A stretch of 64,000 nt of DNA, taken from positions 584,335 through 648,334 of the forward strand of contig CAMJPB010000001.1 in the NCBI GenBank assembly GCA_946407815.1. The letters run 5' to 3'. Of this stretch, positions 51,563-60,332 are shown one piece after another. The stretch's first letter is position 1, and every line of letters starts with the position of its first letter. Made by a program: the position numbers and the translations under genes. The notes beneath the pieces are model-generated. The model made no database searches. It was not told the DNA's origin and saw nothing but the letters and a program-made list of their open reading frames with translations. This DNA is from an uncultured Caryophanales bacterium (GTDB lineage Bacteria; Bacillota_I; Bacilli_A; RFN20; CAG-826).

Positions 51563-52778
51563 CTAAGAAATTTCCTCCTTCTTTAAGTGCATCCACTAAA
51601 GCATCAACATCTTCTTTGGTGTTATAAAAATAAAGTGACGCTCTAACTGTAGCAATTTCGTTAATTTGGTAATGCAAATTCTTTGCGCAGTGATTACCGC
51701 TTCTACATGCGATACCTTTTGAATTTAAAAGGGTCGCTAAATCCTGAGCAAATACGCCTTTAATATTAAAAGAAATTATTCCTGACTCAGCATTTTCATT
51801 ATAGATAATGATATCTTTAATTTCTTTCATCTTTTCAATCGCGTATTTGCGAAGGTCACGCTCATATTTCTCAATGTTTTCAATGCCGATATTATTGATG
51901 TAATTAATAGCAGCATTAAGACCATAAATACCTTGAATATTCTTGGTTCCTGCCTCTAATTTTGCAGGTGCTTGATGAAGTTCATATTCACCTTCTTTAT
52001 TGAAGGTTTCATTCATTCCTCCACCATAAAAAATTGGATCAGTATCTTTTAACAATTCTTTCTTGCCATAAAGCACTCCAACGCCGGTTGGTCCGAGCAT
52101 CTTATGACCCGAAAAAGCCAGGAAATCCACGGAATTTTGCTTAACATCGGTCTTCATATGAGGTACTGATTGAGCCCCATCACAAACTACTAAAATTCTA
52201 CTAAAATGTGCTAAATCACAGATAGGTTTTAGGTCTGTGTAGAAGCCCAAAACATTAGTGACATTTGCAATAGAAATTACTCTTGTTTTTTCGCTGATGG
52301 ACTTCTTAACATTCTCAACAGTTAATCTTCCTTCTTCAGTTAAAGGAATGAACTTAACCTTGCATCCGATTTCTTCCTGAAGTTTGAACCAAGGGAGAGT
52401 GTTGGATGCATGCTCTGCAACTGTAATAAGAATTTCATCACCAGCTTTTAAATGTTTCTTGAAATAACCAAATGCAACTAAGTTAAGTGCTTCTGTGTCT
52501 CCAGATGTGAAAACAATTTCTTCTGGATCAGCATTAATAAACTTAGCAACATTTTTTCTTGTCTCTTCAATTGTTGTATCGACATGATACATCGTATCAT
52601 AATCACCACGATGTGAATTTGATGTCTCGTGTTCATTGTAGTAATTCATCGCATCAATAACAGATTGAGGTTTGAAGGTTGTAGAAGCATTATCTAAAAA
52701 CACTAAGTCATGACCTTGCATCTTAGTTTTATTTGAATACATTGGGAAATCTTTTCTTATTTTATAAGGATCAAACAT
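51546..52778 (-). CDS. sufS: Cysteine desulfurase SufS
   Basis: 410 residues, PLP enzyme of class V. VFLDNASTTFKPQSVIDAM, TEALNLVA, CDGAQSVPHMKTDV, the PLP lysine in FSGHKMLGPTGVGVLYG, and the active-site loop with Cys in GIACRSGNHCAKNLH. It takes sulfur from cysteine. One-base overlap with sufD. Dispersed-motif copy at 52111-52139. Confidence 0.97.
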   Translation of the reverse strand: MFDPYKIRKDFPMYSNKTKMQGHDLVFLDNASTTFKPQSVIDAMNYYNEHETSNSHRGDYDTMYHVDTTIEETRKNVAKFINADPEEIVFTSGDTEALNLVAFGYFKKHLKAGDEILITVAEHASNTLPWFKLQEEIGCKVKFIPLTEEGRLTVENVKKSISEKTRVISIANVTNVLGFYTDLKPICDLAHFSRILVVCDGAQSVPHMKTDVKQNSVDFLAFSGHKMLGPTGVGVLYGKKELLKDTDPIFYGGGMNETFNKEGEYELHQAPAKLEAGTKNIQGIYGLNAAINYINNIGIENIEKYERDLRKYAIEKMKEIKDIIIYNENAESGIISFNIKGVFAQDLATLLNSKGIACRSGNHCAKNLHYQINEIATVRASLYFYNTKEDVDALVDALKEGGNFLDAYFA

Positions 52779-53485
52779 TACATTGCCTCCTTAATAGCTT
52801 CTTCAATCAATGATTGAGTTGCTTCAGAAAATTTATTAGAAACAGGTTTAAGATAACCTAAAGTAATAAGCGTTCTTGCTTCGTCATGTGTAAGTCCGCG
52901 AGACATTAAATAGAACATATGATCAGAGTTAAGCTGGCCAACAACTGCACCATGGCTTGCTTGAACTTCGTTCTCGTCAATCTTTAAAATTGGTGAGGCA
53001 ACACCTTCAGCGTCCTTATCAAAAACAATGATTTTGGCATTTTGTTTAGCGTTAGAACCCTTGGCTCCTTCAGTAATGTGAGACACACCTGAGAAGACAA
53101 TTTTTGACTCATCACGAGAAACTCCGTAATTGTCCATAATTGAGGTTGTTTTACCCACTAAATGTTTGAAAGAAATATCAAAAATTTTGTTGTCTTTTTT
53201 GTTTGCTAAAGTTGCTAAATGCCACTCGCAATTCGCACCTTCTTCCACCAAATCAATTTGGCTAGAAATTTTGGTAGAATTTTTAGAAAAATCTGCAAAA
53301 ACCACGGAAATTCCCGCATATTTTCCAACTTTTCCGTAAATTTTAATGTCTGAATTTTCAGCAAAATTTGCCAACTTTAAAGTAAGATTTGAGCCTTCTA
53401 AAAGTTCAATATTTAAGTCAGAAAAATCAGTGAGTTCAATCACTTTATTTTCTCTTTCTTTTAATATTATATTTTTACAGCTCAT
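52778..53485 (-). CDS. sufD: Fe-S assembly protein SufD, short
   Basis: 235 residues against 400 or more in most species. The C-terminal half keeps the family core (FSGVSHITEGAKGSNAKQNAK, EVQASHGAVVGQLNSDHMFYLMSRGL), with the conserved His of SHGA. The N-terminal helical part is reduced, a known pattern in small-genome Firmicutes. Overlaps sufC by four bases (ATGA). Carries a dispersed-motif copy at 53297-53323. Confidence 0.9.
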   Translation of the reverse strand: MSCKNIILKERENKVIELTDFSDLNIELLEGSNLTLKLANFAENSDIKIYGKVGKYAGISVVFADFSKNSTKISSQIDLVEEGANCEWHLATLANKKDNKIFDISFKHLVGKTTSIMDNYGVSRDESKIVFSGVSHITEGAKGSNAKQNAKIIVFDKDAEGVASPILKIDENEVQASHGAVVGQLNSDHMFYLMSRGLTHDEARTLITLGYLKPVSNKFSEATQSLIEEAIKEAM

Positions 53486-54300
53486 TTAACCTCTTTAAGT
53501 GCTTCTTTTGTAGCACATGTTCCAATTGAAACTGAGTTCATTGATTCATCTTTTTTAAACTCAACGCCTTCAGCTTTCAACCATTCATAACCTTGTTCGT
53601 CAATCTTCTTAATTAATGATTTGTCTCCAACTTTTGCCACTTTACCATCAACAAGAACAACTGCTTTATCGATATTGATGAGATCGTAAAGTTTTGCATA
53701 GTGAGAAACAATTAAGAAGCCGCGCTTTGTTTGTTCTTCTTTAATTACGTTCGCGACAATTTGAATTGCATCAACGTCCAAACCAGAGTCAATTTCGTCT
53801 AACATAACGATTTCTGGATTAAGCACTAACATTTGAAGAATTTCGTTTTTCTTCTTTTCGCCGCCAGAAAATCCTTCATTGAGATTTCTGTTAGCCATTT
53901 CGAATGGAATGTGCATCTTTTTATACGCATTATCCATTAATTTATAAAATTCAAATAATGAGATTGGTTTTTCTCTGTGAGCATTAAGAGAAGACTTCAA
54001 AAAGTCTGAATTATTAACGCCTGGAACCTCACTTGGATATTGCATTCCTAAGAAAAGTCCAAGTTTTGAACGTTCATCAACTGACAATTTTGTAACATCT
54101 TTATCATCAAACCAAATATTACCACTTTTAATAGTGTAATTTGGGTTGCCCATAATGGTCTGAAGAAGGGTCGATTTTCCGTTACCGTTTGGGCCGAGTA
54201 ACGCTATGGTTTCATTGCTTGAAAATTCGATAGATAATCCTTTTAGGATTTCTTTATCATTTACATTAACATATAAGTTCTCAATTTTTAGCTTTGACAT
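53482..54300 (-). CDS. sufC: Fe-S assembly ATPase SufC
   Basis: 272 residues. ABC-type ATPase: Walker A GPNGNGKSTLL, Q-loop MQYPSEVPGV, signature FSGGEKKKNEILQM, Walker B VMLDEIDSGLDVDA (the Glu-Ile-Asp spelling is SufC-specific). The tail is about 25 residues longer than usual. The start at 54300 has AAGGGGAG upstream; the longer frame starts within the promoter leader. First gene of sufCDSUB-mnmG-rsmG. Confidence 0.96.
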   Translation of the reverse strand: MSKLKIENLYVNVNDKEILKGLSIEFSSNETIALLGPNGNGKSTLLQTIMGNPNYTIKSGNIWFDDKDVTKLSVDERSKLGLFLGMQYPSEVPGVNNSDFLKSSLNAHREKPISLFEFYKLMDNAYKKMHIPFEMANRNLNEGFSGGEKKKNEILQMLVLNPEIVMLDEIDSGLDVDAIQIVANVIKEEQTKRGFLIVSHYAKLYDLINIDKAVVLVDGKVAKVGDKSLIKKIDEQGYEWLKAEGVEFKKDESMNSVSIGTCATKEALKEVK

Positions 54301-54332
54301 AGACGTTTTTCTCCCCTTCGAGCAAGCCATAT

Positions 54333-54360
54333 TTTATATTAAGAAAAAGAGTGCTTGCAA
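54333..54360 (-). promoter_or_regulatory. suf operon promoter
   Basis: Minus-strand TTGCAA (54360-54355), 16-base spacer, TATAAA (54338-54333). Confidence 0.65.
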
Positions 54361-54433
54361 ATGAAATGATAAAAAATATTCCAAAAACAAAGTTTTTGAT
54401 TGATTTTCCAAAATAAGTATTTTTACCTCACTT

Positions 54434-54447
54434 ATAGACTTGTCTAT
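54434..54447. promoter_or_regulatory. Palindrome ATAGACTTGTCTAT between suf and the foldase gene
   Basis: Six-base arms around TT. It lies about 75 bases before the suf -35 box and 22 bases before the -35 box of the foldase gene, so it could serve either direction. Regulator unknown. Confidence 0.4.
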
Positions 54448-54468
54448 GCTCATTTTGGTAAATCTTTG

Positions 54469-54497
54469 TTGTATTTATAGATACAAGAGAATATAAT
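54469..54497 (+). promoter_or_regulatory. Promoter of the foldase-lipoprotein operon
   Basis: TTGTAT (54469-54474), 17-base spacer, perfect TATAAT (54492-54497). TTGTAT and ATACAA (54481-54486) form an inverted repeat over the -35 box. Confidence 0.7.
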
Positions 54498-54532
54498 TTT
54501 CTCGCACTATTTGAAAAGGAGGCAAAGTCAAT

Positions 54533-56449
54533 ATGAAGAAATCTAAACTCTCTCTTGGTTTGATCTCTTGCTTACTCTCAGTTGGCGTTCTCGCTGGCTG
54601 TGATCCAGTCAAGTCTTCAAATGACGGAGTTTTATTGTCTTACACTGTCGATGGCGTTCCAGGTTCAATTACTGCTGATGAAATTCTTGGTGAGTATTAT
54701 GATGACTCATCCAAGTATCAAGCAATTTTTGACACCATCTATTCCGTCATCGTCAAAAACTACTTCACAAAAGACCGCGAAACTGTCAATTATCAAGGAC
54801 AAAATAAGGTCTTAGGCGCAGCACAAAACACCATCATCGAACGTGATGCAGAAGAAAAGGTATCCAACGATGAAGATACAGCACAAGCTAATGCTGACGC
54901 AAACAACACAAGATATAAAAAGGAATTCGAAGCAATTCTTGAAAGCAAAGGCGTCAAAGATAGAGACGAATTAAAGCAAAAGTATATCGAAGAACTTCAA
55001 AAGGAAACATTTGAGAACAACTTCTATACCTATAAGATTGAAGATATCAAGATGGGTAAAGCTGATGTTCAACTTGCTGGAAGCCAATTCTGGACAGGTT
55101 ACCTCAAAGATATGCTCCCATATCACGTTTCCCACATTCTCGTTGAATTAGATGATTCTTCCGATACAAATTACTACAACGGAACTATCTCCAAGTCCAA
55201 TGCAAACAATATCTATGACGTTATTAATGAATTAGGATTAGGAAATCAATCATTCGCAAAAATCGCAACCAACTACTCCAAAGATCCAGGATCCAAGGAC
55301 AAGAAGGGTGATTTAGGAATCATGGATTACGACACCTCATTTATTAATGAGTTCAAACTTGGTATTTATGCATATGAACAATTCTATAAAGGAACAGACG
55401 TTTCTGAAACAAGAATAGATGCTTCAGATTTCGAGGCCGATTATAGAGACATTGTTGCCAAAACATTTGGCACAACCGAACTTCCAACAGTTTCATTCGA
55501 CAAAATCGCCGAACTTAAAGCTGTTGCAGATAAGGAAACCGTAGATGGTAGAACCGTTATGGATGGTTCAACCCTTGTCTTCCCAAGAAACGTTATTTAT
55601 AACAAGTACTTAAATAGACATGCCATCTTCTTCATTGAAGGTACCGGAGCAAACTATAAAGATGCTTTTGGTGACGGAAAACTTGTTCTTTGTGCTGATG
55701 GCGATGCAACAAAGCCAATCGTTGCAGTCCGTGCAGCTTCTGGTGATAAGAACGAAATCCACTTAATGGTCGTTAACCGTTCACCATTTGATGGCACTGG
55801 CGATGCAAAAGTCTTAAATGGCGTTTCGTTACAAGACTACTACACCATTTACTATCCAGCACAAAAGGATTTCTATCCAACATATGCTGCTGACTACGAA
55901 GTTGAATCCTTAAGAGGAAAACAACTCCCAACATACGTTAACTTCTTAAATAACGATGTTACAGAAAACAAAGAAAGAGCTGAAGAATTTGCCTCAAAGC
56001 TCAAATCATATGATTCTGAAAAACTTCAAAAATATATTTTCTTAAAATATATGCAAGAAGAAAACGTTAAGATCAATGATTCAAAACTCAACGCTGCTTT
56101 AATGAAATGGATCGAAACATCCATCACAAAGAAGAACGAAGAAAGAGATGAATCATGGACAAAGACTTGGAATGATTATCTTGATAAATTAAGAAGACAA
56201 AACGCAGAACGTGCAAAACTCATGAACGAACTCTGTGTCGAATTCTTCGACTATGCTGATGATGACTCACAAAAACTTGATGAAATCAAGGGTTGGGCAA
56301 CATTAAGCGCAGAAGATCAAGCTGAAGTCGCAAATTGCCCACAAGCTATTAAAGCTGGCGGCGGTCAACAATACTGGGAAAACACCACTGTTGCTGACGC
56401 ATTTAACAAGGAAGGAGGATTCTTCAACGATGGAAAAGCACACAACTAA
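54533..56449 (+). CDS. Large PrsA-like foldase lipoprotein (parvulin domain)
   Basis: 638 residues. Signal peptide with lipobox LAGC (Cys23), so it sits on the outer face of the membrane. A helical chaperone-like region (about 40-180) leads to a parvulin PPIase domain (about 192-280): YHVSHILVELDD, FAKIATNYSKDPGSKDKKGDLG. PrsA of Bacillus has under 300 residues; here about 350 more follow, of unknown fold. It likely helps exported proteins fold. A strong GGAGGC precedes the ATG. It overlaps the next lipoprotein gene by 20 bases. Confidence 0.88.
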   Translation: MKKSKLSLGLISCLLSVGVLAGCDPVKSSNDGVLLSYTVDGVPGSITADEILGEYYDDSSKYQAIFDTIYSVIVKNYFTKDRETVNYQGQNKVLGAAQNTIIERDAEEKVSNDEDTAQANADANNTRYKKEFEAILESKGVKDRDELKQKYIEELQKETFENNFYTYKIEDIKMGKADVQLAGSQFWTGYLKDMLPYHVSHILVELDDSSDTNYYNGTISKSNANNIYDVINELGLGNQSFAKIATNYSKDPGSKDKKGDLGIMDYDTSFINEFKLGIYAYEQFYKGTDVSETRIDASDFEADYRDIVAKTFGTTELPTVSFDKIAELKAVADKETVDGRTVMDGSTLVFPRNVIYNKYLNRHAIFFIEGTGANYKDAFGDGKLVLCADGDATKPIVAVRAASGDKNEIHLMVVNRSPFDGTGDAKVLNGVSLQDYYTIYYPAQKDFYPTYAADYEVESLRGKQLPTYVNFLNNDVTENKERAEEFASKLKSYDSEKLQKYIFLKYMQEENVKINDSKLNAALMKWIETSITKKNEERDESWTKTWNDYLDKLRRQNAERAKLMNELCVEFFDYADDDSQKLDEIKGWATLSAEDQAEVANCPQAIKAGGGQQYWENTTVADAFNKEGGFFNDGKAHN

Positions 56450-58229
56450 AAAATTCTTAGGCTGTATTCTCGCATTATCCGCTGGATTTATCCTCGCATC
56501 TTGTGACCCAATCTCCGCAGCACCAGCCAACTATAAAGATCCAATCGTCTCCTATGACAGTGAAAAAGTCTTCGATGACAACAACATTGGTACTTTATAT
56601 GACTCAATTGCAACTGAAAGAAACGCTAAAGTTGTAAATAAAATCTTAAAAGAAATCGCTGAAAAGAAATTCGGTTCATTCAAAGAATTCTTAGAATCTG
56701 GAGAAAGCGAAGCAAAACGTGACGCATTCTTAAATAATCACAAAGAATACTTTGGTGATGAAAACGACACCAACAGAGTTCAAAGATACAACGACTTCAC
56801 AGAAGATGTCGCACAAAGAGTTTCTGAATATTTCTATAACGAAATCACCTCTGGTTCATATAATGATGACCAAGGTAGATTCTCTGAAAAGAAATTATAC
56901 AATGCTCACCTCTATGAACTTTATGATCTTGGTAAAGTTGACGAAAGTGATTTCAAGACATTCTATGTCACTAAAGAATTAACAAAAGACAATGCATTTT
57001 ATGCATTAAATACAGAAGCATATCTCCTTGCCGCTGACGGACAACGTGGTTATGTCCAAGAAAAAGTCTATCCAGACATCTTAACCAATAAGTTAGTCGA
57101 AGACTACATCTACGCTAATAACTACAACTCACTTGGCCGTGCATATGCTCGTAATGTCCAATATGTAAAGATTTCTTATGATGATGGTTTCAAATTTGCT
57201 GAAACACTCATGGAAAAATTTGCAGCATTAAAGATTGAAGTTGATGCAAATGATTCTGGAAAATATGATGTCTTAGCAGACGCATATAAAGGATTCAAGG
57301 CATCAAGCAATCAAGACGCAAGACTCTTCGATAGACTCGAAAACACTGATGATGCATACGCCATCTTATCCGCTTCTCAAACAGAAGGCGAACTTGATGA
57401 TGCAATTGTCGCAAGTGATACAAACTACAAACTTGGTGACTTTGTCATTATTCCAGCAGGAAATTACTTCAAACAATCCAAGATTGGTCAAATCCTTGTT
57501 GAATATCAAAAAGCTATTAAAGGCGAAGAACAAGGTAGATTTGCAACAAGTGAAAACAAAGCTGCATTAGATTCATTTACCTCTGATGGTAAATCAAAAC
57601 AATATGGCTTACTCCAAAAAGTTGTCTCTCTTATGAAAGAAGACTACACAACCGATGGTTGGTACGTCAAAAACGGTGGCTTAAGTGAACTCCCAAGTGC
57701 ATTAAGAGATCGTTTATTCAACATCAGAGTTTCTAACTCACTTGATGATGGTTCCTTAATTAAGGAAACTGTTGCAGATGACACAATGGGTGCCTACGAA
57801 TATATCGATGGCGATAAGAACAACGATAAACTTACCAGACTTCCATACATGAGAAACGTCTATGGTAAGAAACTCGTTCTTCCTACAAACGCATTATCAT
57901 ATAACGCACCTGATAATGACCACTACAACTATGTCTATCACGATAGAGATGCTAAAGCATTCTACATCTGTGAAGTTCTTGAAGCTCCTTCAACTGCTAA
58001 GTTAAATAAAGAATCTGCTTCTGCTTATAAGACAAGCGAAGACAAAGTCGACACTGTCAAGATTGAACAAATCGCAAGACAAGTTGCAAAGATTCTTGGA
58101 ACAAAAGATTCTTACATTAAGGATGCTTACACTGAATATCTAAATAAATACGAATTCACCTTCTTCGATTCATCATTATATGATTATCTCAAGGCTGAAT
58201 ATCCAGATTTAGATATGTTCGAAGAATAA
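56430..58229 (+). CDS. Large lipoprotein, paralog-like partner of the foldase
   Basis: 599 residues. Signal peptide with lipobox LASC (Cys25), followed by DP as in the foldase before it (CDP), which favours the outer membrane face. The length and helical, acidic, Lys/Asp/Tyr-rich make-up resemble the upstream foldase, but I see no parvulin signature. It may be a second chaperone arm of a two-lipoprotein complex. AAGGAGGA precedes the ATG, inside the end of the foldase gene. The earlier in-frame ATG has no ribosome site. Confidence 0.8.
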   Translation: MEKHTTKKFLGCILALSAGFILASCDPISAAPANYKDPIVSYDSEKVFDDNNIGTLYDSIATERNAKVVNKILKEIAEKKFGSFKEFLESGESEAKRDAFLNNHKEYFGDENDTNRVQRYNDFTEDVAQRVSEYFYNEITSGSYNDDQGRFSEKKLYNAHLYELYDLGKVDESDFKTFYVTKELTKDNAFYALNTEAYLLAADGQRGYVQEKVYPDILTNKLVEDYIYANNYNSLGRAYARNVQYVKISYDDGFKFAETLMEKFAALKIEVDANDSGKYDVLADAYKGFKASSNQDARLFDRLENTDDAYAILSASQTEGELDDAIVASDTNYKLGDFVIIPAGNYFKQSKIGQILVEYQKAIKGEEQGRFATSENKAALDSFTSDGKSKQYGLLQKVVSLMKEDYTTDGWYVKNGGLSELPSALRDRLFNIRVSNSLDDGSLIKETVADDTMGAYEYIDGDKNNDKLTRLPYMRNVYGKKLVLPTNALSYNAPDNDHYNYVYHDRDAKAFYICEVLEAPSTAKLNKESASAYKTSEDKVDTVKIEQIARQVAKILGTKDSYIKDAYTEYLNKYEFTFFDSSLYDYLKAEYPDLDMFEE

Positions 58230-58243
58230 AAATTATTAATCTA

Positions 58244-58268
58244 GGGAGGCATCTGCGCCTCCCTTTAT
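58244..58268 (+). terminator. Terminator after the lipoprotein operon
   Basis: GGGAGGC / GCCTCCC around ATCTGC, followed by TTTATTATT. Confidence 0.85.
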
Positions 58269-58287
58269 TATTAAAGGAATAAGTATT

Positions 58288-58710
58288 ATGGAAAATAAAG
58301 ATTGTATTTTTTGTAAAATAGCAGAAGGTATTATTCCTTCTCATAAAGTCTATGAAGATGACGACGTATTAGCCTTCTTAGATATTTCCCAAGTAACTCC
58401 AGGTCACACTCTTGTTATCTCTAAGAAACATTACGCGAATTTCTTAAGCGCTGAAAAAGAAGAAATGCACAAGGTTATGGACGTTGCCCAACGTATTGGA
58501 CAAGCCCAAATGTCCATTTTAGGGGCCAAAGGAGTCAACATTTTAACTAACGTTAATAAAGAGGCCGGCCAAAGTGTTTTCCACTTCCACGTGCACGTTA
58601 TTCCGCGTTATATCGCAAACGAAGGCTTCCGCATTGAAATGAAAGAAAATCCAAACTTATCAGATTTATCTCTTCCTGCCTTAGCGGACGAAATTAAGAA
58701 AGCCATCTAA
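58288..58710 (+). CDS. hit: HIT-family nucleotide hydrolase
   Basis: 140 residues. DCIFCKIAEGIIPSHKVYEDD at the start with a CxxC, and the histidine triad HFHVHVIPR. It hydrolyses nucleoside phosphoramidates or similar adenylates. AAAGGAAT precedes the ATG. Confidence 0.95.
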   Translation: MENKDCIFCKIAEGIIPSHKVYEDDDVLAFLDISQVTPGHTLVISKKHYANFLSAEKEEMHKVMDVAQRIGQAQMSILGAKGVNILTNVNKEAGQSVFHFHVHVIPRYIANEGFRIEMKENPNLSDLSLPALADEIKKAI

Positions 58711-58717
58711 ACATAAT

Positions 58718-58745
58718 AAAAAGCGAACTCTAATTCGCTTTTTTT
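58718..58745. terminator. Bidirectional terminator between hit and yhaM
   Basis: AAAAAGCGAA / TTCGCTTTTT around CTCTAA. Confidence 0.85.
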
Positions 58746-58753
58746 CTACTTGA

Positions 58754-59689
58754 TTATCTTTTCTTTGGCTTATAGAAACTTGTGTCATCCATCATCCAAA
58801 GTCTAGGAGTGAATTCACCATCATTAACAGTCGCTAATGATTTATCAAGGATCATTTGACGAGAGTCAAGCATATCAATCTCTGATAAGAGCAATGCTTC
58901 TCTAGTAGATGGCATAACAGGTGAACCAAACTCCAAGGAACCGTGATGAGATAAAATCATATGCTCTAAGAGCAATGGAACTTCAGATTTAATATCGAGC
59001 TCATCTACGATGCGTTTAAATTCAGCATATCCGATAGCGATATGACCGCAAAGTTTACCTTCCACTGTTTGAACTGGGGCTACTGGGTTTTCATATTCAA
59101 TCGTTTTTCCAATATCATGGAGAAGGGCGCCTGCCACTAAGATATCTCTATCAACTTGGGTGTAAATTTTAGCAATTGCGTCGGCGACATCCGCCATAAA
59201 AAGGGAGTGATGTAAAATTCCAGAACCAAATTCATGGTGAACTTTTACAGCGCCTGGATAAGTTGTGTATTTTTCATAGAAATGAGAAATTACAGCTCTA
59301 GTAACTTTCTCAACATCCTTATCATTAAAGCTGTTTAGATACCTATCTAATCTTGCTTTGAGTTCTTCTAAAGGAATTGGAGAAACTCTGGCAAAGTTCG
59401 CCATAACGACTTCGCTTGGATCTACTTTAGAAACTCCCACGACTTTAAGTTGTGGTTGATTTTTATATAAATTAACTAATCCATCGACAATTACGACCGC
59501 TCCAGGGACTAAAACTTTCATATCAGCTTCGCTTACATCCCATTTCTTAGCTTCAATAGTTCCGCTTTTATCTTGGAATGTAATGTTAAGATATGAAAGA
59601 CCTTTATCGGTTGTGCCTTTATTTGCGGACACCACTAAAAGTTGTCCAACAATGTGATCACCATCTACAAAATCTTTAATCCATTTCAT
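58754..59689 (-). CDS. yhaM: 3'-5' exoribonuclease YhaM
   Basis: 311 residues. OB-fold domain (about 15-95; ITFQDKSGTIEAKKWDV), then an HD domain (about 150-290) with HHSLFMADVADAI, LLHDIGKTIEY and HMILSHHGSLEFGSP. It trims RNA or DNA from the 3' end. It is the third gene of an operon with the RhuM-like protein and recX (gaps of six and four bases), so a nuclease is placed under the same control as recA. Confidence 0.95.
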   Translation of the reverse strand: MKWIKDFVDGDHIVGQLLVVSANKGTTDKGLSYLNITFQDKSGTIEAKKWDVSEADMKVLVPGAVVIVDGLVNLYKNQPQLKVVGVSKVDPSEVVMANFARVSPIPLEELKARLDRYLNSFNDKDVEKVTRAVISHFYEKYTTYPGAVKVHHEFGSGILHHSLFMADVADAIAKIYTQVDRDILVAGALLHDIGKTIEYENPVAPVQTVEGKLCGHIAIGYAEFKRIVDELDIKSEVPLLLEHMILSHHGSLEFGSPVMPSTREALLLSEIDMLDSRQMILDKSLATVNDGEFTPRLWMMDDTSFYKPKKR

Positions 59690-59693
59690 GTGT

Positions 59694-60326
59694 TTATTCC
59701 ACCTCTAATACTTTCTTAATATCGTTTAAGTTATATCCTTTACTAAGTAAACTCTTACTTATTTTTGACTTATCTATTTTACCATTATTTTTTCGAGAAT
59801 AACTCGAAAGTAACTTATTATATTCTAATATTAACATATTTACTTCTTCTTGAGGTGAATTACTCACTTCACTTGCTCTTATAGAGACAATGTTTTCATC
59901 AAATCCATAGCGTATAAGCCCCGAATATACGCTTCGCTTAAGATTAAACGTGTTTTTATTTTTATAGCGCTTCTTGAGCCTGTTTAAGGCCTTTTTGGAT
60001 TCTTCTTGCTCTCTTGCTTCGTCTTTTTGTACTTTCATTATTAATGAAGAAGAAATTTCGCGTTGTTTTAGCATTGTAATTATGCGGTTATATCCATAGT
60101 GCTTAGCGTCCGCATAAGATATAACGTTATTCACTATTTCTTCTTCATTTATAAAAGAATATTTTTTAAGTTTAGCAATGACTTCATCTATTTCTTTTTT
60201 AGTTCCGCCTTTCTTATAAAGAAATTCCTTCATCTTTTTGATAGAGCATGCGGAATTAGATAGCTTCTTTTGAGCATCCACGAAAAGCTTGTCTATTTTA
60301 TCTATTTTTTGAGTTTTCTTTGCCAT
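59694..60326 (-). CDS. recX: RecX-family regulator of RecA
   Basis: 210 residues, very Lys-rich. Repeated three-helix units typical of RecX: SACSIKKMKEFLYKKGGTKKEIDEVIAKLKKYSFI in part (about 22-57), the next unit NNVISYADAKHYGYNRIITML, and a last unit near the end (KISKSLLSKGYNLNDIKKVLE). RecX binds RecA filaments and controls their growth. It is diverged, but the pattern holds. The shared promoter element with recA supports the call. Six bases after the RhuM-like gene. Confidence 0.85.
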   Translation of the reverse strand: MAKKTQKIDKIDKLFVDAQKKLSNSACSIKKMKEFLYKKGGTKKEIDEVIAKLKKYSFINEEEIVNNVISYADAKHYGYNRIITMLKQREISSSLIMKVQKDEAREQEESKKALNRLKKRYKNKNTFNLKRSVYSGLIRYGFDENIVSIRASEVSNSPQEEVNMLILEYNKLLSSYSRKNNGKIDKSKISKSLLSKGYNLNDIKKVLEVE

Positions 60327-60332
60327 AATCTA

